Below are positions 1-12,305 of a stretch of DNA of 64,000 nucleotides, piece after piece. The translations under genes and the position numbers were made by a program. The notes below the pieces were generated by a model. It saw only the letters and a program-made list of their open reading frames with translations. It was not told the DNA's origin and searched no databases. The stretch is from Geosiphon pyriformis. Its lineage: Eukaryota; Glomeromycota; Glomeromycetes; Archaeosporales; Geosiphonaceae. Every line of letters starts with the position of its first letter. Position 1 is the stretch's first letter. Location of the stretch: contig JAAOMT010000003.1 of assembly GCA_016748015.1 (NCBI GenBank), positions 729,187-793,186 of the forward strand, given 5' to 3'.

Positions 1-119
1 TGGATTAACATCCAGTTAAACCAAGGAAACAAAACAAAAAATTGTTAAAAAAACCAGCAGTTAAAACAAAGTTTAGTATTTTATACCAAAACTCCAGAAA
101 CAACCACCATATATTTTAC

Positions 120-1260
120 TTAAATGCAAAGATTATAACAAAAAACTTTCATTAATAGAAGCTTGTATATTATCAGAAGAAGAATATAAGATGTGTATTT
201 GCTATTATTGTAAAATCTGTTACTGGAAACAATTCAAATATCTTAAATAAAATGGAAAATAGGACAACACTTCTTGTCTTACTTGTAAAGAATTATTATC
301 TAAAGAATACAACTAAATCAATATTGCAATAAAAAAAAAGTATGCAATAAGACCTGCAATTATGTTTTATCAATTACAGAAAAAGTCTGTAAAGAAATTT
401 TTTTTGATGCAGTATATAACAGTACTTTAAACAAATCCTATTATTATTCAAATAATATAAAGATAATCTATAAATTGATTATAATTTTGATTAATAAAAG
501 AATCCAAAAAAATGTTCACCATATAAAAAAAGCTGAATATATTGAATACATTTTTAAAATCACTAGATACAACTATGAAAATAAGGTAAAAATATATCAC
601 CAAATTGCAAGTCTATTTATTTGACCAAAAAAGCTTAAATTCATTAATTAAAGCAAATAAACATTTAATTATACAAAGAATATATCATGTTTTGTGATAA
701 CCAATAGTATCCAGAATGCTATACTTTTAATATTCTTTTGTTTAGTAAAAGTAATAAACATAAAATTAAATTTAGAAAATTCTAACCAAAAAAAAAAATC
801 ACAACAACTTTAATCTATTTTATTAAAAACCAGTCTGCCATACAACTCAAGTATTTTAAATAATAATCAAAAAATCAATCCAAAAAAAGCTTACAAAATT
901 AATGCTAAATATAATTTATAATACTTAAGCAAAAATATTTTAATTCTCTAATCCAAGTTCCTAACTAAGATCAATCTTAAAATTGTTTTTAAAATTTTAC
1001 CAAAAACAATAGTTCAAATTGCTTTCTAATTATTATTAACAAACAAAAAAATTAACATTAGAAAAAAAATTATAAATACAAGATACATCAGAAATATTAC
1101 AATTATGTTACAAAATAAAACTAATAAACTATTCAAAATTAAACATGAAAAAAAAATTGCTTAAGTTATTTATCAACATTTTAGATTTAAAACCAATTAT
1201 ATTAAGAGAACAATTAGGAAAAAGTGAAAAAAAATTCAAGATTTTGGTTTAATTGAACAA
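120..1260 (+). pseudogene. G1 cysteine-rich module and dUTPase relic
   Basis: Decayed coding sequence collinear with the cysteine-rich region and dUTPase of G3 (54237-55391). Recognisable traces are the paired-cysteine stretch near 195-225, a second near 275-290, and dUTPase motif 3 and 4 equivalents between about 1060 and 1170. Many TAA codons stand where the younger copies have CAA. At the codon after motif 5 (1258-1260) this copy has CAA, where G2 and G3 both have TGA. It cannot be translated as it stands. Confidence 0.7.
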
Positions 1261-1699
1261 TTTACAGTTGCAGTTAATATAACTTTTAATGCACAAAATA
1301 AATCTCACCAGATTCTTTAACTTCTACAATCAATTATTATCTTACTTTTTGGAGAATATCATAAAATTTACATCTGTCCAAAATCTATTATTATACAACA
1401 AATCTTTGAAACCAATAAACAAATTTGTTTAAAACACAAAATTGCAATCTCAAATATTTATATTTTAAAAGAAATAAAAAAATTTTGAATTACTTTCTAC
1501 AATCCCAAAAAACACTCTATCATTTTATTAAATAGATTAAAAATTAAAATAATACATAATAATAATATTTTTCAAAACAAAATTCTGTAAATTGTTTCTA
1601 ATTTTATTAAAATTATGAGACATATTTTTTTTCTAAATCTAACTATTTTTTCTAGTACTGAAAACTACCATATAATTGAAAAAAAAACTTTTTAAAATC

Positions 1700-3107
1700 A
1701 AAATGGGTCCCCTAAAACCCCAACAACAAAGACAATTAAAACAATTAATTGTTGAATATGCTAATATATTCATCAAAAACAATAATAATCTCAGAAAAAC
1801 TGATATTATATAGCATCAAATTCACACAGAAGATGCTTTATCAAAATGCCAACAAGCTTATTAAATTCTACCTGCCAGCCATCAACTCATTAAAAAAAAA
1901 GTACAACAGATGCTTAACAATGATTTTATTTAGTTATTAAAAAGTCCTTAAATTTTACCAGTAGTTTTTGTCAAAAAAAAAATAACAAGATTAGATTTTG
2001 CATAGATTATTGCCAATTTAATAATATAATAATTAAAGATATATATTCTTTTTCAAGAATTAACAATATCTTAGATGCTTTTAGAAAAGCCAAGTTTTTC
2101 TTAATATTAGACTTAAAAAGCAAATATTAACAAGTTGAAATAGATTTAAAGAACCACTTCAAAACAACATTTATCATACAAGAAAAAAACTACAAGTTCA
2201 ATATTATGTCTTTTGAATTTTGTAATACATCAGCAATATTTCAAAAACTAATAAATGTTGTTTATAAAAAACTTCTATGACAACTAATAGTTGTCTATCT
2301 CAATGACATTAATATGTATTTTTCAATATTCAAAGCTTATTTGATCCACTTGCTAAAAGTTTTTTAACAATTATGAAAAACAAAATTGAAATTAAACATT
2401 AGAAATATTACTTTGAAAAAACAAATTTGATCTTTTTTGAACATATTATTAGCAAAGATAGAGTTTAATCCAATCTAAAAACAATTAATACTGTCAAAAA
2501 CTTTTAAATTCTCTAAAATACTACAGAACTAAGAAAATTCATCAGATTAGCTTTTTATTACTAAAAGTTTATCAAAAAATTTTCTGGAATTGCTAAATTA
2601 TTTAACTATCTGATTAACAAAAATATTAGATACCAATAGACCCAAGCTCAACAATAAACATTCAATACTCTTAAAAAAAAACTTACCACAGCTCCAATTT
2701 TTGCCTATTTTAACTTCAACAAAAAATTTCTGTTAGTTACTAATGCTTTACATACAGTTTTTGGTGCTATTTTATTACAATTAGATAATAATAACAATAA
2801 ATAAATAATTGTCTATGTTAGTAGAATCTTCAAACCAACTGAATTCAAATATAGTTTAACTAAATTAGAAACAGCAGCTATTATCTGAACTTTCAAACAC
2901 TTTTAACAATACCTCCGAAATAAACTTTAATTTAATATTATTACTAATAATATTGGCCTCAAATGACTCAATAAAAAGAGTTTTGAATTCAATATAAAAC
3001 AATCTTAATGAACTGATTTTTTTGCAGATTACAAATATATTATATATTACAAATTAGAAAAACTACATACCAACATAGTTAGTCTTTTAATAATAAAACA
3101 AAATTAG
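1700..3107 (+). pseudogene. G1 reverse transcriptase and RNase H relic
   Basis: Decayed RT and RNase H region aligned with G3 55800-57230. The stretch at 2041-2100 matches the RT segment with the Asp-Asp-Met-Leu-Asp core. At about 2285-2310 the polymerase motif reads YLND, with the first catalytic Asp of YLDD changed to Asn. RNase H traces follow near 2860-2960. The region ends at an in-frame TAG (3105-3107) that G2 and G3 carry at exactly the same place. Numerous TAA and TGA codons and indels make this a dead copy. Confidence 0.75.
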
Positions 3108-3399
3108 AAATAACACCTACAACTTAACAATTTAACAACAATAAACAATTAACAAACAATAAATTCTAAAAATTACAACAACATCAAAAATTATTTGGAA
3201 ACTTTTATCATATTAAAAAACTGGTCTCCAATCAAAAAACAGCAATTACAATACCAGTCAAAGCAATACTTTATCTATTATAACAAAATCTATTATTAAA
3301 ATTGCAAAAACTCAACAAATTTACTCAGATTAGTCCAACAAAATAAAAAAAACCATTTTATACAACATGTATATAGATTTTTTATCAGCATACTTAAGA

Positions 3400-4530
3400 A
3401 AAAATAATACAATTCAAAGAATATTTAAACATTATTTTTGGTCTCATATGTACAAAGACATTTAACAATATATAAAATTATGTAATAGTTGTCAAAAAAG
3501 AGGAAAAACTTATCCTTCTGAACTCTTAAATTCAATTAAAGTTAAACAACTTTTTAACAGAGTTAAAATTAATTTAGTCAAACTACTACTTATTATAACT
3601 CAAGAAAACTGTTATATTGCAGTTATAGTAAATTATCTTACCAAATAGTCTAAAGCCAAAGTCATTTAAAGTGTATACAAAATTAGTAACAAATTTTATT
3701 TATAAAAACATTTGTAAATACAAATGTTTAATTAAATTTTTATTTAATTGAGAAACACATTTTATAAACAACTTAATACAAAAAATTTATAAACAGTTTA
3801 ATATTAAACAATTTTTATTATTATTATATTATTCATAAACAAACAGATTAATAAAATGTTTTAACTGGATATTGTGTGAATTTTTAGCCAAAGTCTCAAC
3901 TAATTTTGAACAAAAATAAAATATTTTTATTTCATTAGTGTTATTAGCTTATAGAATACTAAAACAAAATATTATAAAATACATACTATTTAATCTTATC
4001 TATGGAAGAACAGCAATATTACTAATTAATTTTATTGTAAAAACATATCTAGTACAACCAATCACAGAAAAAAACTTCCAAGAAACACTCTAATAAAAAG
4101 TCTACATTTTTCTTAATACATTGGAAGAAAAAAGACAAATGACAACAATTTATATTAAATACTTTTAAGCTTAACAAAAAAAATGACATAACAATAAATT
4201 GCCACCAATTATCAATAAATTTAAAATCAGAAACAAAGTTTTTTTACACAAAACTAAGACTGAAAAACAGTAAAATGGAAAATTTAAACATAAATAAAAT
4301 AGACCATTTTATATTTATGAAATCTTAAATAATAGATTATATAAGTTAAAACTTGATAACAAAGTTGTACATAAAGATTGATTAAAGTACTATTATTTTA
4401 AAAATAATTTTTAATTATTAATTTTACAAATTGGTATACATTCTTTTTTAATTAATCCTAAAGATATTCTCCAAAATTTAGAACTAATAATTGTAATAAA
4501 ACAACAAACAAATCTGAATATTTAATTTAT
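3400..4530 (+). pseudogene. G1 integrase relic
   Basis: Matches the integrase of G2 (15277-14102) codon by codon over long stretches. The zinc-binding region (Cys-Asp-Ser-Cys equivalent) is near 3480-3495. The first catalytic Asp of the DDE triad is Asn in this copy (near 3565). The C-terminal GPY/F-like stretch is near 4290-4350. It contains many stops. Confidence 0.75.
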
Positions 4531-4684
4531 TTTATTAGTATTTCCTTTAAAATAATACAGAAACATTAAAAATAGTAAAATAATCACCAAAAAATACCTA
4601 AACCAAAAATATATAAAATCTCTATACCAAAAATAATTTTTTCTTTTGTTTTTACAAATTTAATTAAATTTTATTTAATTTTAT

Positions 4685-5402
4685 AATGTTTATTTCTTAA
4701 AACATTTAACAAATATTACAAAAATTAATGTTAACTTTAAAAACACTTCCTGACTTATTCATAATAATTAATAAAAATTAAATCAAATACACTTAAAAAA
4801 AAATTACAGCTTTAATAGTAAATAATTTTTAGAAATATTACTCTTATAAAAAAAACACAAGAAGTTATTTTGAAAGTCAATTACCAGAATTTTTAAAGCA
4901 AGCTTTGAAAGAAAACTTATTGTTCACACTTATAAACATTTTTTTAAATGCCATAATATAACAAAAACTTCAAATGTGTCTTAATAAAAGCAATAAATAT
5001 ATCTTTAGTTATTGATATTTCTAAATTAGAAAAACACTATACTAATAGAAATTAGAATTTAAAGCAACCAATCTTACTTCTAAAACTATACAAAAGTAAA
5101 TAAATAACGAATTCAAAACAACAGCCAAATTAATAAATGCTTGCTACAGATTCAAGATAGCTTTTAAACTTTATGACTTATTTAATATGTGTAAAAATGT
5201 TCTACAAAATTTAATACTTCAATTAATAAAGATTCAATATATTAGCAAACTCACAAAACTGAAATTTCAATAATTTTTAAACCAAATTACTTCAATAATC
5301 TTGAATTACTATCTTGAAATTACAGATAATGCTTGAACTTTAATGGAGCTCAGTTTTAAGAAAAAGATTATGTTATCAATAAAATTTTAGCCATTAAATT
5401 AG
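4685..5402 (+). pseudogene. G1 copy of the element's ORF3
   Basis: Third copy of the ORF found downstream of integrase in G2 (13979-13260) and G3 (58788-59507). It starts at the equivalent ATG (4685-4687) and reaches the equivalent stop inside the 3' LTR (5400-5402). Its span of 718 nt is not a multiple of three, so it carries at least one indel in addition to several stops. No function is recognised. Confidence 0.65.
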
Positions 5403-6330
5403 CATGAAATTATCCTTATAATTTTTATTATTAATTAACATATATTAAACATTGTTTTAATTACTACTTATTATGTTAATTAAATTATTGAATATCACTA
5501 TTTAATTAAAAATTCGATTTATACAATAAAAATTAAGATGATTAAATAACACAATAACTCAAACTCTATAATATTTAAGAATTTACCAAAATTTGTAGAA
5601 ATTTGTAAAATATTTTAATAGTTTACTAAAATTAGTTATACTTTACAGAAACAATTTGTAGTTTATTAAAATATATTTTTAGTTTATTAAAATAATAACA
5701 AAAAGAAAAATTCAAGTTTATAGACTAGTATTACAACAAGTTGTATAAAAAAAAAGCTTTTTTTTTCAAGAAAATGTATCTTATTCAGAATTATTTTACT
5801 TTTAATATATCTTTATTATTATTATTTAAATAAAAAAAAACATATTATAAAACCCAATTTTTTAATTATTTGTACTTAAATTTCCCAAAACCCAATTAAT
5901 GTTTTAAAATTAATTAGCTACCAATTTTAGTAATCTGTTAGTAATTTCAAACCTAGATAGAAAACAATTTTTTTAACAAATTCTTATTTTTTTTACATTT
6001 TTTTTATTTTTTTATTATAATTATTAAGATAATTTACAAATGAAATTCCTGTAAAAAAGTTAACTTTTACTGCAATATAATTACATATTTTTAGTAAGCT
6101 TTTAGATAAGCAATTTCTGGGAAAAAGTTGACTTTTATTATAAAGTAACTACATATAATAACTGGCATAGAATTGGTTATTCTATTTATAAGCCCAATAG
6201 TTCAAATTATTTTCTATAATTTGAAGATAAATTCAATTATTAAAGGTTTAATTACTTTCAGAAAACATGAACTCACAGCAAATAGATATTAACAGCATTC
6301 AAAAAAAGAGACCAAAAATCTTCAGTAATA
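5371..6330 (+). repeat. 3' LTR of G1
   Basis: 960-bp LTR opening TGTTATCA and closing with a decayed AGTAATA where the younger copies have GGTAACA. It aligns along its length with the LTRs of G2 and G3, including the TATAAAA box near 5744. The run of short GAAAT-type units upstream is still traceable. Strong AT drift. Confidence 0.8.
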
Positions 6331-7344
6331 TTATTATTATCTTAAAAAAAGTATTATTATCTATATAATCTAAAAAAACATACTGGTAAGACCACAAATC
6401 AGATAATTATAAAAATAAAATTTACTTTTTGTTTACTTTTTTATAATTTTATTAATATTAAATTTTACTTTTTCAAATTTCAAGACCAAATTTTCTTTAA
6501 CTACCAAGTAGTTTAAAACTATCTTGTAAAAAACTTACTTTAAAACACTTCTAATTATATAACTTTTATTGAAGTAAAAATCTTTTATGCATTAATTAAT
6601 TGCTTTTTTAATAAAAGTATCTTTAATAGTCTTTGACTTATAATATTTAGACTTTTTGTATTTTTTCTTAACTATTGACAAATGTTTAATAATGTTTAAT
6701 AATTTTATATTATTTTATAATATATTACTAATTTTAAAAGTTTTCTTATTATTAATTGCTAATCATTTTATAATGAGACTATTAAACTCAGATCTATTAT
6801 TTAAACTCAATTTTTTTATTATTTTGGCAATTAATAATTCTAACTTAAAAAACTTTTATATATATTATAATTAATAGTTATATATATAATTATAAATATT
6901 GTTAAAAAAAGTATTATTATTGTTAAAAAAATTTTAAATTTATCTGATAATAATATTAAAAAAAATTATATTTAATAAAAAACTTCTAAATATTAATATT
7001 GTTTTAAATATTAAGATTTTAATTATTTAATATTTAATTGTAAGATGTTTTTATTTTTAAAAAATTTTAGTTTAAGTTTATAATTGATTTATGATTTTTG
7101 AATTTTATTTTGTTAATATAAATACTTATATTAAGATTGTTATTTTTTTGATCTTTTTTATTGTTATTATTATTATTAATTTTATAATTAGCTTTAAATT
7201 GATTTTTTTTGAAATTTAAATTGGTTAAGTTAGTTTATTAATTAAAATTATTGTTGTATTTATTGGTATTTTGGTTTTTTGGTTATACTTTTTTTTTTAT
7301 ATATTAAATTAAAAAAAAATAAGTTGTAATTTAAAAAAATATTG
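6331..7344. other. AT-rich spacer
   Basis: About 1 kb of almost pure A and T with poly-A and poly-T runs. Open frames here are short, low-complexity and without homology that I can recognise. It may contain TE sequence decayed beyond recognition. Confidence 0.6.
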
Positions 7345-7444
7345 TTTTTTTTTTTTTTTAATGAATATGGTCTAATCATTAATTAGAAATTAAGACCAAA
7401 TTAAGTAATTTAGGGCTAAATATAATTCATGCACTTTCTATATG

Positions 7445-7467
7445 TAACTAACTACTCAAACCAGTTC
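7445..7467 (-). promoter_or_regulatory. Conserved LINE 3' UTR hairpin, copy A
   Basis: Read on the minus strand, GAACTGGTT and AGTTAGTTA flank the loop TGAGT and give 8 of 9 pairs including wobbles. It is the equivalent of the hairpin at 44518-44540 in LINE E. Probable recognition structure for the LINE reverse transcriptase (inference). Confidence 0.6.
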
Positions 7468-7475
7468 AAGCTATA

Positions 7476-9594
7476 CTATGCTATTAACTTACAAAAAAAC
7501 TTCTCCAAAGTAAACATTTTTTGAATTACATCAAACAAAGTAAGATTACTAGAAACCAATTCAACAAGCCACTTGGCTGTTTTTATAGAACTAAACCTAA
7601 CCTTAAAAGATTCAAATTTTCAGAGTGCTATTAACTCACCAAACATCTCATTACTTACTCCAACAGAAACACCAGAATTATTAGACAAATCAACATTTTC
7701 CATGTCACACTCAGTTTTCAATGCTACTACTTCTTTCTCCAACTTATTAACAGATTTGCCAAAACATTCAAATATACTATAAGTTCATTAATCTTGTTTC
7801 CAAGCTTGCTGTTAGACACAAGATCACTCTTAATAAATTGCTCAAAAGCAGTTACCAATCCACCAACAGGCTTAATAATAAATTCAACCAATGTTGACAA
7901 CTTGATTAAATCAGATTCCAAAGCAGCTAACCAAGAAAACATTAAAGGATTAGCAATAGCCACAAGAGAAACAAAAGCCATTAAAGAAAGAAACTCAAAA
8001 AGAACAAAGGAAACAAATGCCTTAGCATAAGACAAAGAATTGACAAAATACAGTTTAAATATCTTAAAAATCTTAGAAGAAAGAAGTAGAACAACCTTGC
8101 AGTTCATAGCCAAATGGTCTATTTTTTAACACCAAAAACAATGCTGACAACTAAGAGTTTCTCACCAGATATGGCACTTTCTTAGCATACCAGTTTTGGC
8201 AACAGTAAGATCCAAATCAACTTGGGAGTCAAATGTAATCAGAGCAAACCAGAAATAATGACCAGAATCAGAAAACTGAGAAATAAAACAAGTTTGACCA
8301 CCAACATAAAAAATCATATTGCTGATTTCAAAAGCAGTACAACCAGAAAGAAGGTTGACCAATTTGGTCTTAAACCTATCATGAGACAAAATTGTCTCAT
8401 TTTAATTGATGAAAGAGAGAATTCAAACATTATCTTTGCCTACCAAAACCAACTAATAAGTGAAAGCAGATGCAGCAGCATTTAATTCTTTAAAATAGAC
8501 AACCACATATTACCAAACACCAACAGACTTTAGTACAACATGAGAAACTTCATTAAAAACACTAAGAGCTGACTTAATATTGACAGCAAACATATTTAAA
8601 GGCATATTATACAGTACAATAGTAACAAGAGAAGAACCAGACTCAAAAACCACCAAAAACTTGGCAACTTTGAGCATGACAAGATGAACAGAACTTGTAA
8701 GCTCAACCAAAAATACAGCTTTCAAAGAATTTTAAAAAGCAAACTCTATGCAAAAGAGCTTTACATTGTCTTTTGAAACAGATTTTGCACCCAAAAAACC
8801 ATGTATAGACTGAAAAACAGTCTTAACATAAGTCAATTTGATCTTAAAAGTAGTACTAGACACCAGAATGAAAGTTATTCACTCAGCAAATCTTTGATAA
8901 CTAGTAATAATTTCTTAAGCACCACTAGTAACAGTATCAAAAACCAGAGGAGATAATTCAGTTTCCATCTGATCAGCCCAGTTTCTAAAAACAGATAACC
9001 CAACAGAAGATAGTTGCTTTACTTTCAGAACCAGCAAAGATTTGTTAGAAGGCACCATATTTGACAATACAACTAGTGGGTAATCTTGGCCTATTTTGAT
9101 AATATGTTAGATAATGCAGTAAAAATTTCACTTAAGATCTCAATTGGAACCACAAAGAGGTTTGGTGTAACAATAGCAAAGACAAGTAACTGCTTCCACT
9201 TTTCTGAACTTTTGGTTTTTTTAATTATTTTTTTTGAAGATGTGATGCTAGTAGCATTAGATGTTAAAGCTAAAGAGGAGAAAACCAACTTGTTTACTAA
9301 TTTATTATTAAAAACTTTTGGGCTCTTAGTTAAGGTAGAAACAATATTAAGATTAATCTAAATGTGTTTCTTTGAAGAAACTTTAATTGGTGAAAAACTA
9401 GTTAAAGATAAAAAAGTTGCTTTAGTAGCTATCAAAAACAGCTTTTCATAACTATTAGATAAAAAAAAGATTTCTAAAATATTCTGCTTAATTGCTTCTA
9501 CAACAGAAAAAGCTCTTTTAATTGAAATTTTATTAAATATCTCAGAAAAAATATCAAGTACAGCTTTTTTACTTTTTGCTTTGGTTGTAATCAT
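7476..9594 (-). pseudogene. LINE ORF1-type protein, copy A
   Basis: Starts at ATG 9594 and ends at TAG 7478-7476, with several stops and at least two frame changes. Parts visible in order are: an N-terminal basic region; an RRM-like segment near 8725-8510; a second nucleic-acid-binding-like segment (8389-8162) that includes GGQTCF; a CCHC knuckle remnant near 8150-8100 (C-F-W-C, then H, then C, with one TAA inside); a helical stretch (8113-7727); and a C-terminal domain that copy B shares but LINE E and F ORF1 lack. By analogy with other LINEs this would be the RNA-binding ORF1 protein. The function is inferred. Confidence 0.6.
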
Positions 9595-9620
9595 AAAATT
9601 AAGGAAACAAAAAGTGTTGT

Positions 9621-10390
9621 TTTTAAAAAAGTTATTAAAAATATAAATATTTTAAATAATAAAATTAATAAAAAAATATTTGTTTAAATAATAATTTTTT
9701 AAAAGTTTTAAATATTTAATATTAAATTAAATACAGATAAAATTGTTAAATAAATAAGTAATACAATTAAAAATAACTATATATTAATTGTTTATATATA
9801 TAAGATATCTTTTTAAGATCAATTTTTTATATTAAATTTAATATAATTAAATCTAAATTAAACTTTTATATTTAATTACATATAAAAAACATGCAAATTA
9901 TATTTTTTTAAATATATAGTAGTTATATTATAAGAAATAATAAATAAATTTACACATTAAATAAAAAATAAAAATAATTTTATTTTTTAAATTTATATAT
10001 ATATATATTAAAAAAATTAGATAAATAATAAAAAATTATATATATATTTATATAAATTTAAGTTATTAAAACATAAAAACATATTATATTATATAAAATT
10101 AATATAACAATAAAAAAATTTTAATATTATTATTCATATATTTGGGTCTTATTCATTAAATGTTAATAATAATAATAATAATAAATTATTTATAAAATAA
10201 TATAAAAAAAACAATTAATAATTAAATATAACATAGATTAAAAATTATTAAATAATATAATAACAGAAATTTTAATAATAATTCAAAAAAATATAAGAAT
10301 TATTAAAAATTCCAATAATTTTATATTTTAAATATTTATATATATATAATAATAATAGTAAAAGCAAAAAAAAAATAATTTTTTAAATAA
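9621..10390. other. AT-rich spacer with TAA microsatellite
   Basis: Low-complexity AT sequence with TA runs and a short (TAA)n tract at about 10167-10186. No gene signal seen. Confidence 0.6.
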
Positions 10391-10494
10391 TTTTTTTTTA
10401 TTAATTGCTTAATGAGTACAGTTTAAAAGCTATTTAGTATAATATATCAAACTAAATAATCTAAACTAGGCACTAATCATGCATTTTCTACACG

Positions 10495-10517
10495 CAACTA
10501 ATTACTTGAACTAATTA
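10495..10517 (-). promoter_or_regulatory. Conserved LINE 3' UTR hairpin, copy B
   Basis: On the minus strand TAATTAGTT and AATTAGTTG flank the loop CAAGT. All nine positions pair (three G-U) although almost every base differs from the LINE E hairpin, so pairing has been kept while sequence changed. Confidence 0.65.
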
Positions 10518-10525
10518 AAAACACA

Positions 10526-12305
10526 TTACACTAAAGTCTTAGAAGAAAACTTATCCAAAGAAAACATCCTTTGAATAATTTCAAATAGTATAACATTATT
10601 ACTAACCAATCCAATCAGCCACTCAGTCGTTTTAAAGACATTAGTCTTAACAACAGCAGATTCATATTCCCAAAGTGACATTAAATTAGAAAACATATCA
10701 TCATCAAAAGAAGACAAGCTTATATGTGAACCAGACATATTAATGTTTTTATAGTCATATTCAGTTTTCAAAGCAACTATCTTTTGTTTTAGTTTACCAA
10801 CAGTCTTGCTAAAAGTACTCATGCACACTAAAATTTTATTAATTCTAAGGCTAAGAGCACTACTTAAAACTAAATTTTTATTAACAAATTGTTTAAATAA
10901 TTTGACTATAGAACCAACAGACTTAACAATAAAGTTAACCAAATCAGAAAGCTTGGTCAACTCAAACTTTAAAGAAAACAACCAAAAAAAAACTACAGAA
11001 TCATCAGCAAATATATTAGCAGATAAAACCAAACCAACAAAAAGACAAAAAACTACAGAAGACACAAAAGCAGTAGTATTGACATAAGACTTGTCACCAA
11101 CAATATAAGAAATAAAAGTTTTAAGAATTCTAGAAGAAAGAAGTAAAGACACCTACAATTTAAAGCCAAATAACCCAAATCTTGGCACTAAAAACAGCAC
11201 CAATTTTGAGGAGTTTTTTTACTAGATATGACATTTTTTTAGTGTATTAGTCTTAAATACAGCAGCATTCAGATCTACCTGAAAACTAAATATAATTAGA
11301 GCAAACCAGAAACAATGACCAGAATTAAGGAAGTAAAGAATAAAACATGTCTGACCACCAATTTGAGAAATCAAATCACTAATTTCAAAAGCAGTACAAC
11401 CAGAAGGAAGATTGATCAATTTGGCTTTAAATTTATTATAAAACAGAATAATCTTATTTTAATTTATTAAGGAAAGAATTCTAATACTATCTTTGTCCAC
11501 CAAGACTGATCAATGATTCAAAGCAGACACAACAAAGTTTAACTTCTCAAAATAAATTACTACATATTGTTAAATGCTAGTAGGCTTTAGTACAACATGA
11601 GTAAACACACCAAAAACACTAAAAGCTGTCTTAATGTCAGCAGTAAACACATCCAAAGACACATTATGCAATATAACAGCAGCAGAAAGGGAGCCAAACT
11701 CAGAAACCACCAAAAACTTAGCAATTCTAAGAGTGGCAAGATGAACAAAGCTTGTAAGCTTGACCAAAAATACAGTATTCAAAGAGTTTTAAGAAGCAAA
11801 CTCTACACAAAAGAGCTTTATATTGTCTTTTACAACTGACTTTGTATCCAAAAAACCATGTATAGACTAAAAAAACAGTTTTAATATAAGCCAATTTAAT
11901 CTTAAAAGTAACATCAGATATTAAAGTAAAGGCTATCTATTCAGCAAATCTTTAATGATTAGTAATAGTTTCCCAAGTACTACCAGCAGCAGCACCAGAA
12001 ACCAAAGAAAAAGATGATTTAGTTTTCATTTAGTTAACTCAGTTTTCAAGAACAGATGACACCACAGAAGATAATTGTTTTGCTTTTAAAACCAGTGATA
12101 ATCTGTTAAAAGACACCACATTTGGCAATACAGTCAGCAGTTGATCTTGGTCCATCTTAAATGATATGTTGAATAATACTATAAAAATTTCACCTAAGAT
12201 CTCATTAAAAACCACAAAAAAGTTTGATGTAATAATAGTAAAAACAAGCAATTGCTCTCACTTTTCTGAACTTTTAGTCTTTTTGATTATTTTTTTTAAA
12301 GATGT
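10526..12305 (-). pseudogene. LINE ORF1-type protein, copy B, interrupted
   Basis: Decayed ORF1. The RRM-like segment is at 11782-11570 and the GGQTCF-containing segment at 11419-11222. A knuckle remnant near 11210-11155 has its His replaced by Tyr and one TAG inside. The last 208 codons (11152-10526) remain open: a helical region followed by the C-terminal domain shared with copy A. The N-terminus lies beyond G2 at 22517-22167, where the ATG of copy A reads ATA. Confidence 0.6.

Larger units (their letters stand above)
1..6330 (+). mobile_element. Old Ty3/gypsy element G1, 5' end outside window
   Basis: This is the 3' two thirds of a Ty3/gypsy LTR retrotransposon, in the same family as the elements at 12306-22162 and 50566-60463. 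Collinear alignment by eye shows the cysteine-rich module, dUTPase, RT, RNase H, integrase, ORF3 and 3' LTR in the same order. The copy is far more AT-rich than the other two and is full of stops and frameshifts, so it is the oldest of the three. The catalytic RT tetrapeptide reads YLND instead of YLDD near 2290, and the first integrase aspartate reads Asn. The 5' LTR, gag and protease lie beyond the window edge, so no target-site duplication can be checked. Confidence 0.9.
7345..9620 (-). mobile_element. ORF1-only LINE derivative, copy A
   Basis: Minus-strand non-LTR element of about 2.27 kb. It begins near 9620, carries one ORF1-like gene, and runs straight into a LINE 3' UTR (7476 down to about 7360) and an A-rich tail (T-run at 7345-7361 on the plus strand). 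No endonuclease, RT or RNase H lies between ORF1 and the 3' UTR. Copy B (10391-12305 plus 22167-22540) has the same start, order and total length. The 3' UTR matches that of the full-length LINEs E and F, including the hairpin at 7445-7467. I read it as a non-autonomous half-LINE. Confidence 0.75.
10391..12305 (-). mobile_element. ORF1-only LINE derivative, copy B (3' part)
   Basis: The 3' 1.9 kb of a half-LINE of the same kind as copy A, broken by the insertion of element G2 at 12305/12306. The missing 5' piece is at 22167-22540. Joined, the element is about 2.28 kb, the same as copy A. It holds the end of ORF1 (11152-10526 is open), the shared LINE 3' UTR, and an A-rich tail (T-rich on plus, 10391-10400). 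No ORF2 is present. Confidence 0.75.

Noticed and set aside
1-6330. Repeat-induced point mutation as in ascomycetes
   Set aside because: The paired TGA/CAA sites fit loss of CpG. I cannot show a CpA bias, and some TGG-to-TGA changes are in other contexts.
6656-6874. Small hydrophobic protein gene in A/T spacer
   Set aside because: Phe/Ile/Asn/Leu-only composition as expected from random A/T sequence, with no homolog in the window and no flanking signals.
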